Below are positions 8,711 through 15,413 of a stretch of DNA of 51,133 nt, one piece after another. The stretch is from an uncultured Geobacteraceae bacterium (lineage in GTDB: Bacteria; Desulfobacterota; Desulfuromonadia; Geobacterales; Pseudopelobacteraceae). The stretch spans positions 1 through 51,133 of the forward strand of contig CAIOXL010000102.1 of assembly GCA_903862245.1 (NCBI GenBank). Direction: 5' to 3'. How positions within the stretch are numbered: the stretch's first letter is position 1; each line of letters begins with the position of its first letter. Below the pieces are notes generated by a model, which was given only the letters and a program-made list of their open reading frames with translations, did no database searches and was not told the DNA's origin. The translations under genes and the position numbers were made by a program.

Positions 8711-8977
8711 TTAAGCGACTGCTGCAGGAGCCTTGTCAAGAAGTCCGGCATTTTTCAACAGTTGGCGTACCGTGTCAGTCGGCTGAGCACCCTTGCTGAG
8801 CCATGCTGCCGCTTTTTCGGTATTCAGCTTAACAACAGCCGGGTTCTTGGTCGGATCGTATGTGCCGACATTCTCGATGAAGCTGCCGTCTCTGCGACTG
8901 CGCTCGTCAGCAACAACAATCTGGTAAAAAGGTCTTTTTTTAGCGCCTGCACGTGCAAGCCTGATTTTTGTAGCCAT
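8711..8977 (-). CDS. rpsP: 30S ribosomal protein S16
   Basis: Small-subunit assembly protein. The 88-residue sequence begins [20 protein letters not shown] and has [22 protein letters not shown], both diagnostic for S16. A GGAGGAAA ribosome site precedes the ATG. It is separated from ffh by 66 nt and from khpA by 57 nt, with no obvious terminator in either gap. Confidence 0.97.
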   Translation of the reverse strand: MATKIRLARAGAKKRPFYQIVVADERSRRDGSFIENVGTYDPTKNPAVVKLNTEKAAAWLSKGAQPTDTVRQLLKNAGLLDKAPAAVA

Positions 8978-9043
8978 TGGTGTTTCCTCCTGATTTGTGC
9001 TTCCTGTATTGGATAGTAGTGTAAAGCCAGAATTATGAATGAA

Positions 9044-10414
9044 TCAGCGGAATGGCATCATTCCCTTCCCGAATCCACCAAGTCCCCCCATTCCTTTGAG
9101 AAGTCCCTTTGGACCAAGCTTCTGCATCATCTTCATCATTTTTTGTGCTTCGGTAAAACGTTTAAGAAGCTGATTAACTTCCTGCACCGTTGTGCCGCTT
9201 CCTTTTGATATCCTAAGGCGGCGGCTGCCGTTTATAATGCCATGATTGGCGCGCTCACCCGGTGTCATCGAGCGGATGATTGCTTCAATACGCTTGATTT
9301 CATTTTCGCTTGGCTGGGCGCCCTTCATCTGCTTGACCATCTTGCCCATCCCCGGAATCATACCCATAATTGATTCAACGGAGCCAAGTTTCTTTATCTG
9401 CTGCATCTGGGCAAGGAAATCTTCCAGATCAAACTGGTTTTTCTTCAACTTCTGCTGAAGGAGCGAAGTCTCTTTTTCATCAAAAAGACTCTGTGCCTTT
9501 TCAACAAGAGTGAGAACATCGCCCATGCCGAGAATTCGCGAAACAAGCCGGTCGGCATGGAATACTTCCAATGCGTCCAGTTTTTCGCCAAGCCCGACAA
9601 ATTTTATCGGTTTACCAGTTACTGCCTTGATGGAAAGGGCTGCGCCACCTTTTGCATCGCCGTCCAGTTTAGAAAGAACAACTCCGCTGATTTCGAGGAG
9701 ATCATTAAAGCCACTGGCGATGGTGACAGCTTCCTGGCCGGTCATAGCGTCAGCAACAAAAAGAATTTCGCGCGGACACACCGCATCACGAATTTCCCTC
9801 AGTTCGTTCATCAGGTAATCATCAATCTGGTGACGCCCAGCGGTATCGATAATTACCGTGTCATAGCCGTTCAGTTCTGCAAACTTCATGGCAGCGACAC
9901 TGATATCAAGCGGTTTCTGGTCAGCGCTTGAAGCAAATACTTCAAGTCCCAGCTGGCGGCCAACGGTTTTCAACTGCTCAATAGCTGCCGGGCGGTACAC
10001 GTCTGCAGGCACTAATAACGGGCGTCGTTTCTGCTTTTTGAGCAGATTGCCCAGTTTACCGCATGTTGTTGTTTTACCGGCCCCCTGAAGGCCTACCATC
10101 ATAATTGCAACAGGAGGTTTTGCCGCTAGATCAAGCGAGTTATCTTCGCCGCCACCCATGATGGCAACCAACTCGTCATGAACAATTCGTATAACCTGCT
10201 GGCCGGGTGAAAGGCTGGTCAGAACCTCGGTGCCGACTGACTTGACCCGGACATTTTCTACAAAATCTTTGACAACTCTGAAGTTGACGTCTGCTTCAAG
10301 CAGGGCCAGACGCACTTCGCGTAACGCCTCCTTGATATTCTCCTCAGTCATCACTCCCTGACCGCGAAGCTTCTTAAAGACTGATTCCAACTTGTCGGAT
10401 AGGCTGTCAAACAT
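9044..10414 (-). CDS. ffh: Signal recognition particle protein Ffh (SRP54)
   Basis: GTPase that binds signal sequences and 4.5S RNA and delivers ribosomes to FtsY at the membrane. The 456-residue protein has the N domain (about 1-85), the G domain with GLQGAGKTTTCGKLG near 107, DTAGRHQIDD near 190, SKLDGDAKGGAALS near 247, and a methionine-rich M domain from about 300 carrying the RNA-binding SGSGTTVQEVN segment and a terminal run of Gly/Met. It leads the ribosomal operon. The promoter is at 10460-10489; the Shine-Dalgarno is weak. Confidence 0.97.
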   Translation of the reverse strand: MFDSLSDKLESVFKKLRGQGVMTEENIKEALREVRLALLEADVNFRVVKDFVENVRVKSVGTEVLTSLSPGQQVIRIVHDELVAIMGGGEDNSLDLAAKPPVAIMMVGLQGAGKTTTCGKLGNLLKKQKRRPLLVPADVYRPAAIEQLKTVGRQLGLEVFASSADQKPLDISVAAMKFAELNGYDTVIIDTAGRHQIDDYLMNELREIRDAVCPREILFVADAMTGQEAVTIASGFNDLLEISGVVLSKLDGDAKGGAALSIKAVTGKPIKFVGLGEKLDALEVFHADRLVSRILGMGDVLTLVEKAQSLFDEKETSLLQQKLKKNQFDLEDFLAQMQQIKKLGSVESIMGMIPGMGKMVKQMKGAQPSENEIKRIEAIIRSMTPGERANHGIINGSRRLRISKGSGTTVQEVNQLLKRFTEAQKMMKMMQKLGPKGLLKGMGGLGGFGKGMMPFR

Positions 10415-10459
10415 TGTGGCTGTAGTGTCCCGATTACTGAGTTATTCCAAAAGGGGGTC

Positions 10460-10489
10460 ACTATAAAGGTGAGCTGCCGCTGCTGTCAA
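10460..10489 (-). promoter_or_regulatory. Sigma-70-type promoter of the ffh operon
   Basis: Read on the minus strand: TTGACA (10484-10489), an 18-nt spacer, then TATAGT (10460-10465). The predicted start near 10453 gives a leader of about 40 nt before ffh. Confidence 0.6.
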
Positions 10490-10591
10490 GAACTATTTGT
10501 TTTTAAAGCCGTATTAGAGCTGAGCGCAGAGGATTCTTCCCCCATCTCTTCAAGTGATTTTTCCGGTAGCGCTTATTGGGGGGAAAGTCAC

Positions 10592-10876
10592 CTAACTATC
10601 CGATAATTTAGTATCAGAGTGCCAAACTGGTGAATAATGCGAATCATCATCTTTGCGGTAAATGACGTCCGGTAAAAGGTTTTCGGAGGAGAGGGCTGCC
10701 AGTACGCGGGTAGAAAGATCGCTGCTATAGCGAATTGCCAAACCGCAGTCGGTTGAAAGGGCGCGGGGGGATGGTATGAGCAGAATCGACAATCCGCAGG
10801 CTTTAAGGACATATTCGGCTTTCATAACACGATGAGCTGAGTTGAAAACCGCAAGTAACTGACCATCTTGAATCAC
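10592..10876 (-). CDS. DUF3343 small protein (putative Se/S carrier-like)
   Basis: A 94-residue protein with the DUF3343 (PF11823) pattern: LLAVFNSAHRVMKAEYVLK, then LLIPSPRALSTDCGLAIRYS. The Cys in DCGLAIR and an upstream Cys (KACGL) are typical positions. Family members are proposed to carry selenium or sulfur and often sit near selenium metabolism or cysteine desulfurase genes, but none is visible here. The GTG at 10876 is supported by AAGGGG 8 nt upstream. It runs in the same direction as ffh but ffh has its own promoter between them. Confidence 0.75.
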   Translation of the reverse strand: MIQDGQLLAVFNSAHRVMKAEYVLKACGLSILLIPSPRALSTDCGLAIRYSSDLSTRVLAALSSENLLPDVIYRKDDDSHYSPVWHSDTKLSDS

Positions 10877-10927
10877 TGTTCGGACCCCTTATTGTAACGA
10901 CTCATATGCGGAGCAGAGTAATGCTAA

Positions 10928-10956
10928 TTGACAAAATACGTGCTTGTTCCTACTAT
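10928..10956 (+). promoter_or_regulatory. Near-consensus sigma-70 promoter
   Basis: TTGACA (10928-10933), a 17-nt spacer and TACTAT (10951-10956). The start would fall near 10963, just before the AAAGGAG ribosome site at 10962-10968. This settles the gene start at 10976, because an in-frame TTG at 10928 is part of the -35 box. Confidence 0.7.
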
Positions 10957-10975
10957 GCAGCAAAAGGAGCTGTAC

Positions 10976-11242
10976 ATGGAAGGTATAATTCTTGTCGCCG
11001 GACTGGTTGTTCTGGCGTTGGTCATAAGCATACCGTGTGGTTATCTCCGTCAAAACTATCCCAAATTTTCTTTTATGTGGTTTCTTCTGCTGCACCTGCC
11101 GATCCCGTTCATTGTATTGCTGCGCGTCAAAGCTGGGCTTAACTGGCATTTTATTCCGATAACACTCGGTGGGTCTGTTGCCGGGCAGCTGATTGGCACC
11201 GCATTAAGCCGGCGGAGAAAACAGTATGACAAAGCGCCATAG
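10976..11242 (+). CDS. Small hydrophobic membrane protein of unknown function
   Basis: An 88-residue protein I cannot assign. It shows three hydrophobic stretches (about residues 2-20, 30-48 and 57-74) and ends in a basic tail SRRRKQYDKAP, suggesting a cytoplasmic C-terminus. The ATG at 10976 has AAAGGAG upstream and a strong promoter. Its 3' end overlaps the following DciA-like gene by 17 nt, so the pair is probably translated together. Confidence 0.6.
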   Translation: MEGIILVAGLVVLALVISIPCGYLRQNYPKFSFMWFLLLHLPIPFIVLLRVKAGLNWHFIPITLGGSVAGQLIGTALSRRRKQYDKAP

Positions 11243-11699
11243 GATGCCATTTCCCCTGCCGCTGTCAGGGGTGGTTACGCAGAGTCTGGCCGGGCTTGGG
11301 TTGGCGGAACGATTACAGGAAGCGGAAATCTGGCGGATATGGCCGGACGTTGTCGGAGCGCCAATAGCCTGTCGAGCGCAGCCGCTGCGGATCATTAACG
11401 GTACGTTGACCGTTGCCGTTTCGAGCGCTCCCTGGATACAGGAACTTCGCTTCATGACCGCCATGATGAAAGATAAACTCAACAATCGTCTTGGTGCCGA
11501 AGTCATTCGTGAAATTGTGCTTAAAGCGGGAAGGGTTGACAGTCCGCCAGTCGAAGTGCCGGAAGAACCCATCGCAGTAACTCCCCTCACTCCCCAGCAA
11601 CAGGCACTGATTGAAGCTCAGGCAGACCTCATTTCTGATCCGGAAACCCGGCAAGCCCTGATCGAGCTGATGCAGACCTCCATGGAGCAGTCGCGCTGA
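11226..11699 (+). CDS. DciA-like DUF721 protein
   Basis: A 157-residue protein of the DUF721 family, whose DciA members load or support the replicative helicase DnaB in bacteria without DnaC. The N-terminal part carries the family pattern: LAERLQEAEIWRIWPDVVGA followed by HAQPLRI-like RAQPLRIINGTLTVAVSSAPW and QELRFMTAMMKDKLNNRLG. The C-terminal third is Gln/Glu-rich and less conserved. It overlaps the small membrane-protein gene upstream and its TGA abuts the ettA stop codon on the other strand with no space, so no terminator separates them. The DciA role is inferred from the family only. Confidence 0.75.
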   Translation: MTKRHRMPFPLPLSGVVTQSLAGLGLAERLQEAEIWRIWPDVVGAPIACRAQPLRIINGTLTVAVSSAPWIQELRFMTAMMKDKLNNRLGAEVIREIVLKAGRVDSPPVEVPEEPIAVTPLTPQQQALIEAQADLISDPETRQALIELMQTSMEQSR

Positions 11700-13379
11700 T
11701 CAGGAGCGTGTCAACTGGCGGTACTTGATGCGGTGCGGGATTTCAGCCGCAGCTCCAAGACGTTTTTTCCGGTCTTCTTCATACTCCGAATAATTCCCCT
11801 CAAACCAGACTACTTTTGAATCACCTTCAAACGCCATAATGTGGGTCGCTATGCGGTCAAGGAACCAGCGGTCATGGGAAATAACCACGGCACAGCCGGC
11901 AAAATTCTCCAGAGCCTCCTCCAGCGCCCGCATGGTATTGACATCCAGGTCGTTGGTCGGCTCATCAAGCAGGATAACATTGGCGCCGCTTTTCAGCATC
12001 CGGGCCAGATGTACCCGGTTGCGCTCCCCGCCCGAAAGCGTCCCGACTTTCTTTTGCTGATCGCTGCCGGAAAAGTTAAAGCGTGACACATACGCTCTGG
12101 AATTTACTGCAACCTTGCCGAGCTGAATCATCTCCTGATTTTCCGAAATCTCTTCCCAGATGGTTTTGTCCGGATCAAGCGCGTCACGGCTCTGGTCGAC
12201 ATATGCCAGCTGGACCGTGTCACCGATTCGGAAAGAGCCGGAGTCAGCTTTTTCCTGACCGGTGATCATCCGGAAGAGGGTTGTCTTGCCGGCGCCGTTC
12301 GGTCCGATAATACCGACGATCCCGCCGCGCGGCAACCGGAAGGTCATCCCTTCCACAAGCAGGCGGTCGCCGTATCCTTTGGCAACGTTATCCGCTTCAA
12401 TGACGATATCACCCAGACGCGGACCGGGCGGCAGATAAATTTCCAGATCCCGGGCATGCTTTTCACTTTCCTGTGCCACAAGATCTTCGTAGGAGGTAAT
12501 ACGCGCCTGCGACTTGGCATGCCGACCCTTGGGGGACATCCTGATCCATTCCAGCTCCCGCTTCAGCGTCTTCTGGCGATCAGTCTCCTGCTTCTCTTCA
12601 ACCGCCAGGCGGTTCTGCTTCTGTTCAAGCCAGGAGGAATAATTTCCTTTCCAGGGGATACCCTCGCCGCGGTCCAGTTCCAGTATCCAGCCGGCCACGT
12701 TATCCAGAAAATACCGATCATGGGTTACCGCGATGACCGTGCCGGGGTAGGTGTGCAGATGATGCTCCAGCCAGGCGACTGTTTCGGCGTCAAGATGGTT
12801 GGTCGGCTCATCAAGTAGCAGGATGTCCGGCTTTTTCAGTAACAGGCGGCAGAGCGCAACACGACGTTTTTCACCGCCCGACAATACTTTTGCCAGTGTG
12901 TCTCCGTCAGGGCAGCGCAGTGCATCCATGGCCATTTCCAGGCGCGAATCAAGATCCCAGGCATCGAGATGATCCAGTTTTTCCTGAAGTGCCGCCTGGC
13001 GGTCGCACAGCTTTTCAAAATCCGCATCCGGTTCGGAAAACTTGTCGGTGATGGCGTTGAACTCGGCCAGCAGATCAACGGTCTCCTGAACCCCTTCTTC
13101 GACAATCTGGCGCACGGTGCGGGTTTCATCAAGACGAGGTTCCTGTTCCAGATAGCCGACCGTATACCCTGGAGACAGCACCGCCTGACCATTAAACTCC
13201 TTGTCCACGCCGGCCATGATGCGCAGCAGCGACGATTTCCCGGAGCCGTTCAGGCCGAGAACACCGATCTTTGCCCCGTAAAAATAAGAAAGGGATATGT
13301 CCTTGATGACCGGTTTCTTGTCGTAGAATTTACTGACCCGCATCATCGAATAAATTATTTTGTTTGGTTCAATTGCCAT
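11700..13379 (-). CDS. ettA: Energy-dependent translational throttle protein EttA (ABC-F)
   Basis: A cytosolic ABC-F ATPase that binds the ribosomal E site and gates the first elongation step according to ATP/ADP. Two nucleotide-binding domains are visible: Walker A GLNGSGKSSLLRI near 42 with signature LSGGEKRRVALCRL near 167, and GPNGAGKTTLFRM near 355 with LSGGERNRVHLARM near 450. Between them lie the arm insertion (PGTVIAVTHDRYFLDNVAGW, then LELDRGEGIPWKGNYSSWLE) and the linker with RMSPKGRHAKSQARI. The 559 residues match EttA (555 in E. coli). CAGGAG precedes the ATG. Confidence 0.92.
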   Translation of the reverse strand: MAIEPNKIIYSMMRVSKFYDKKPVIKDISLSYFYGAKIGVLGLNGSGKSSLLRIMAGVDKEFNGQAVLSPGYTVGYLEQEPRLDETRTVRQIVEEGVQETVDLLAEFNAITDKFSEPDADFEKLCDRQAALQEKLDHLDAWDLDSRLEMAMDALRCPDGDTLAKVLSGGEKRRVALCRLLLKKPDILLLDEPTNHLDAETVAWLEHHLHTYPGTVIAVTHDRYFLDNVAGWILELDRGEGIPWKGNYSSWLEQKQNRLAVEEKQETDRQKTLKRELEWIRMSPKGRHAKSQARITSYEDLVAQESEKHARDLEIYLPPGPRLGDIVIEADNVAKGYGDRLLVEGMTFRLPRGGIVGIIGPNGAGKTTLFRMITGQEKADSGSFRIGDTVQLAYVDQSRDALDPDKTIWEEISENQEMIQLGKVAVNSRAYVSRFNFSGSDQQKKVGTLSGGERNRVHLARMLKSGANVILLDEPTNDLDVNTMRALEEALENFAGCAVVISHDRWFLDRIATHIMAFEGDSKVVWFEGNYSEYEEDRKKRLGAAAEIPHRIKYRQLTRS

Positions 13380-13480
13380 GTTCGCTCCTGACGTGACTCG
13401 ACTGAAATATGCATTGTTTTACACGTCGCCCGGTGCTGATGTCAATCGGTTTGGCTGCTGCCTGAAGAGTGCGCAATCAC

Positions 13481-13508
13481 TTGACAAAAAGGCCCGGTGT
13501 GCTATTGT
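13481..13508 (+). promoter_or_regulatory. Promoter of the ferritin-like gene
   Basis: TTGACA (13481-13486), 16-nt spacer, TATTGT (13503-13508). The start would be near 13515, giving a leader of about 27 nt that includes the AAAGGAG ribosome site. Confidence 0.55.
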
Positions 13509-13541
13509 TCCGCCACCAGATTCCAAAGGAGTGACACCATA

Positions 13542-14033
13542 ATGAGCATAAATATTCAAGAAGCGATCAGGCGCTCCATCCAGACGGAAAAAAATGCCAT
13601 GAACTTTTACCAGCTTGGCGCCCAGAAAATGAATAACCCTGCAGCCCGCAGCACGTTCGAGCTGCTTGCCAAGGAAGAGCGGGAGCATGCATCCCATTTT
13701 TTCTCAATCTACACGGGCAGTGACATCCCCTCTCTTGATGCCTTTCTGGATTCTCCTCCGGACAATGAGTCAAGCTGGGTTTCAACAATTGCCCGGCTGA
13801 TCTCTGCTGACTTCAGTGAGCAGAAAGCGCTTGAACTGGCTCTGGAACGGGAAAAAAACCTTGAGGAAGCGTTGCTGGAAGCGGCATCAAAAATTGATGA
13901 TCCAGCAATCAAGGCGGTTTATGAGCAGAATGCCAAGGAAACACAGAACCACTACCAGATTATTGAGTCGGAATATGCCCGTCTGATGGGCATGGTGCAC
14001 GAAACGGAAATGGACACTTTTGTACGGGAATAG
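13542..14033 (+). CDS. Ferritin-like / rubrerythrin-type di-iron protein
   Basis: A 163-residue four-helix protein with di-iron ligand patterns: EKNAMNFYQLGAQ and LAKEEREHASHFF in the first half, EREKNLEEALLEA and NAKETQNHYQII in the second, giving two E...ExxH sets as in rubrerythrins. It has no cysteine at all, so the rubredoxin tail of full rubrerythrin is missing. A role in peroxide or oxygen protection or iron handling is inferred from the family. ATG at 13542 is chosen for AAAGGAG upstream; an earlier in-frame GTG at 13497 lies inside the promoter. Confidence 0.8.
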   Translation: MSINIQEAIRRSIQTEKNAMNFYQLGAQKMNNPAARSTFELLAKEEREHASHFFSIYTGSDIPSLDAFLDSPPDNESSWVSTIARLISADFSEQKALELALEREKNLEEALLEAASKIDDPAIKAVYEQNAKETQNHYQIIESEYARLMGMVHETEMDTFVRE

Positions 14034-14061
14034 ATGATCGCGTACATCGGTGTATGATTGT

Positions 14062-14090
14062 CAAGGGCGCAGCGATGCGCCCTTGTTGTA
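14062..14090 (+). terminator. Hairpin after the ferritin-like gene
   Basis: A perfect 10-bp stem CAAGGGCGCA/TGCGCCCTTG (14062-14071 and 14076-14085) closes a GCGA tetraloop. The following tract TTGTATAAAA is only partly T-rich, so termination may be incomplete and the next gene may receive some readthrough. Confidence 0.5.
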
Positions 14091-14099
14091 TAAAATTCA

Positions 14100-14609
14100 A
14101 TGGGGGTGGGTATGCCATCAGTTGCGTCACATAAATCAGTTCTGGTTCTCGGCATCGGCAATCTTGTCATGGCGGATGATGGCGTCGGGGTGTTGGTTGC
14201 ACAACAGCTACAGCAGCGGTACCGGTTTCCGGATAATGTGGAAATCATGGATGGCGGCACGCTGGGGCTGGATCTGCTCCCAAAACTTGAGAATATTACG
14301 AACCTGATCATGATAGATGCGGTTGAAACCGGTAAACAACCGGGTACCTGCGTCAGGCTGTACGGGGAGGAGTTGCCGATTGCCCTGGAAACCAAAGTTT
14401 CGCCCCATCAGATGGGTCTGAAGGATCTGTTGGCCGTGTCCGAACTTATGGGGCATTCACCGGCAGAAATGGTGCTGATCGGTGTGCAGCCCGGTTCAAT
14501 AGATATGGAGATCGGACTGACCGCTGAAGTTGAAGCCCAGCTTGAAACACTTATCTCTAACGTGCTGTTGGAACTTGAAAATTGGGGTATTACGGTACTG
14601 CCCGCCTAA
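14100..14609 (+). CDS. HyaD/HybD-family hydrogenase maturation protease
   Basis: Peptidase that trims the C-terminus of a [NiFe]-hydrogenase large subunit after metal insertion. The 169-residue protein has VLGIGNLVMADDGVGVLVA (metal-ligand acidic site), EIMDGGTLGLDLLP, LIMIDAVETG (Asp ligand) and SPHQMGLKDLL (His ligand), the complete HybD-like set. No hydrogenase structural gene is in the window, so its substrate is encoded elsewhere. ATG 14100 lacks a Shine-Dalgarno; ATG 14112 follows a G-rich run and is an alternative. A TATAAA at 14089-14094 lies 5 nt before 14100 but I see no -35 partner. Its stop overlaps the end of the convergent anti-sigma-type gene. Confidence 0.85.
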   Translation: MGVGMPSVASHKSVLVLGIGNLVMADDGVGVLVAQQLQQRYRFPDNVEIMDGGTLGLDLLPKLENITNLIMIDAVETGKQPGTCVRLYGEELPIALETKVSPHQMGLKDLLAVSELMGHSPAEMVLIGVQPGSIDMEIGLTAEVEAQLETLISNVLLELENWGITVLPA

Positions 14610-15034
14610 GCCAGTTTTTTCCTCATTTCCAGGACATTTCCTTCCTCGGTACGGATGTATTCTACCCTGTCCATCAGTGACCGTAGAATAAAAATACCGC
14701 GTCCCTTGTCTTCCATCCCGCACGAGGTAAAGCAGGGGTCCGGTATCCCATCCAGATCAAACCCGACTCCGGTGTCATAGATCCGCACAACCAGATTGTC
14801 ATTGGTGAGGGTAATTCTTACCTGGATTTTACCGTTCGGATCGGAACAGCCGGCATGTTTGATGGCGTTGACCACCCCTTCAGTCAACACGACGGCAAGC
14901 TGGTCGGACAACGTGTTGCGAACCTCTTCCGGGCAGTCCAGTTCCTGAACCGCCATGTGCCCGATCCGGCCGACCACGCGCAAATGTCGGGTATGAGCGG
15001 GGAATGTTATCGCTATGTCGATATTGTTGTTCAT
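14606..15034 (-). CDS. HATPase_c_2 anti-sigma-type serine kinase (RsbW/SpoIIAB-like)
   Basis: A 142-residue GHKL-fold ATPase. The N box is VVLTEGVVNAIKHAG, followed by YDTGVGFDLDGIP and GRGIFILRSLMDRV, the ATP-binding motifs of RsbW-like proteins. Such kinases bind a sigma factor or other partner and phosphorylate a STAS antagonist. It lies directly downstream of a STAS gene and a SpoIIE-type phosphatase on the same strand, so the three form a partner-switching set. I start at ATG 15034, 22 nt after the STAS stop; the longer frame from 15103 would overlap that gene by 47 nt and adds Cys/Arg-rich residues. The ribosome site is weak. No sigma factor is nearby. Confidence 0.82.
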   Translation of the reverse strand: MNNNIDIAITFPAHTRHLRVVGRIGHMAVQELDCPEEVRNTLSDQLAVVLTEGVVNAIKHAGCSDPNGKIQVRITLTNDNLVVRIYDTGVGFDLDGIPDPCFTSCGMEDKGRGIFILRSLMDRVEYIRTEEGNVLEMRKKLA

Positions 15035-15056
15035 GCGGAATTGTCGGATGCCGACT

Positions 15057-15395
15057 CTACGTGTAGCTCTGCAGGGCATCTTCCACAGTTGAAAAAATAT
15101 CAAATACCCGGTGAAGTCTGGTCAGCTCAAACATGGACTTTACCTGCAGCTGCAGATTAGACAACTTCAGGGTGCCGTGCTGGGCAGAAGCGTTTTTGTA
15201 TCCTGAGACCAGAACCCCCAACCCAGAGCTGTCGATAAACAGCACCTCCGAGAGATCCACCACCAGATCCTTTGTACCGCTCCCGAAGAGGCGATGAAAT
15301 TCCGCTTTAAGTTCTTCGGAATTATTGGCATCAAGGCGGTCATCCCTGACAAACAGTACGGTAATTCCCTCATTCTGCTCCGTTTTTACATCCAT
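15057..15395 (-). CDS. STAS-domain anti-sigma-factor antagonist (SpoIIAA/RsbV-like)
   Basis: A 112-residue single STAS domain. The phosphorylation loop VLFIDSSGLGVLVSG carries the expected Ser (Ser56/Ser57), the residue modified by the partner kinase and restored by a PP2C phosphatase. MDVKTEQNEGITVLFVRDDRL is a typical first strand pair. It is 18 nt downstream of the SSS-GAF-SpoIIE gene and 22 nt upstream of the HATPase gene. The dephosphorylated form would release the kinase's other partner. Confidence 0.88.
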   Translation of the reverse strand: MDVKTEQNEGITVLFVRDDRLDANNSEELKAEFHRLFGSGTKDLVVDLSEVLFIDSSGLGVLVSGYKNASAQHGTLKLSNLQLQVKSMFELTRLHRVFDIFSTVEDALQSYT

Positions 15396-15413
15396 ATGGT
15401 CCCGCCTCCCCGC

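Noticed and set aside
10588-10812. An overlapping minus-strand frame in the DUF3343 gene
   Set aside because: The frame from 10876 has the DUF3343 pattern and a ribosome site; this one has neither.
10889-11149. An 86-codon minus-strand frame across the promoter of the small membrane-protein gene
   Set aside because: The plus strand shows a near-consensus promoter, an AAAGGAG site and a coupled downstream gene, so the antisense frame is unlikely to be real.
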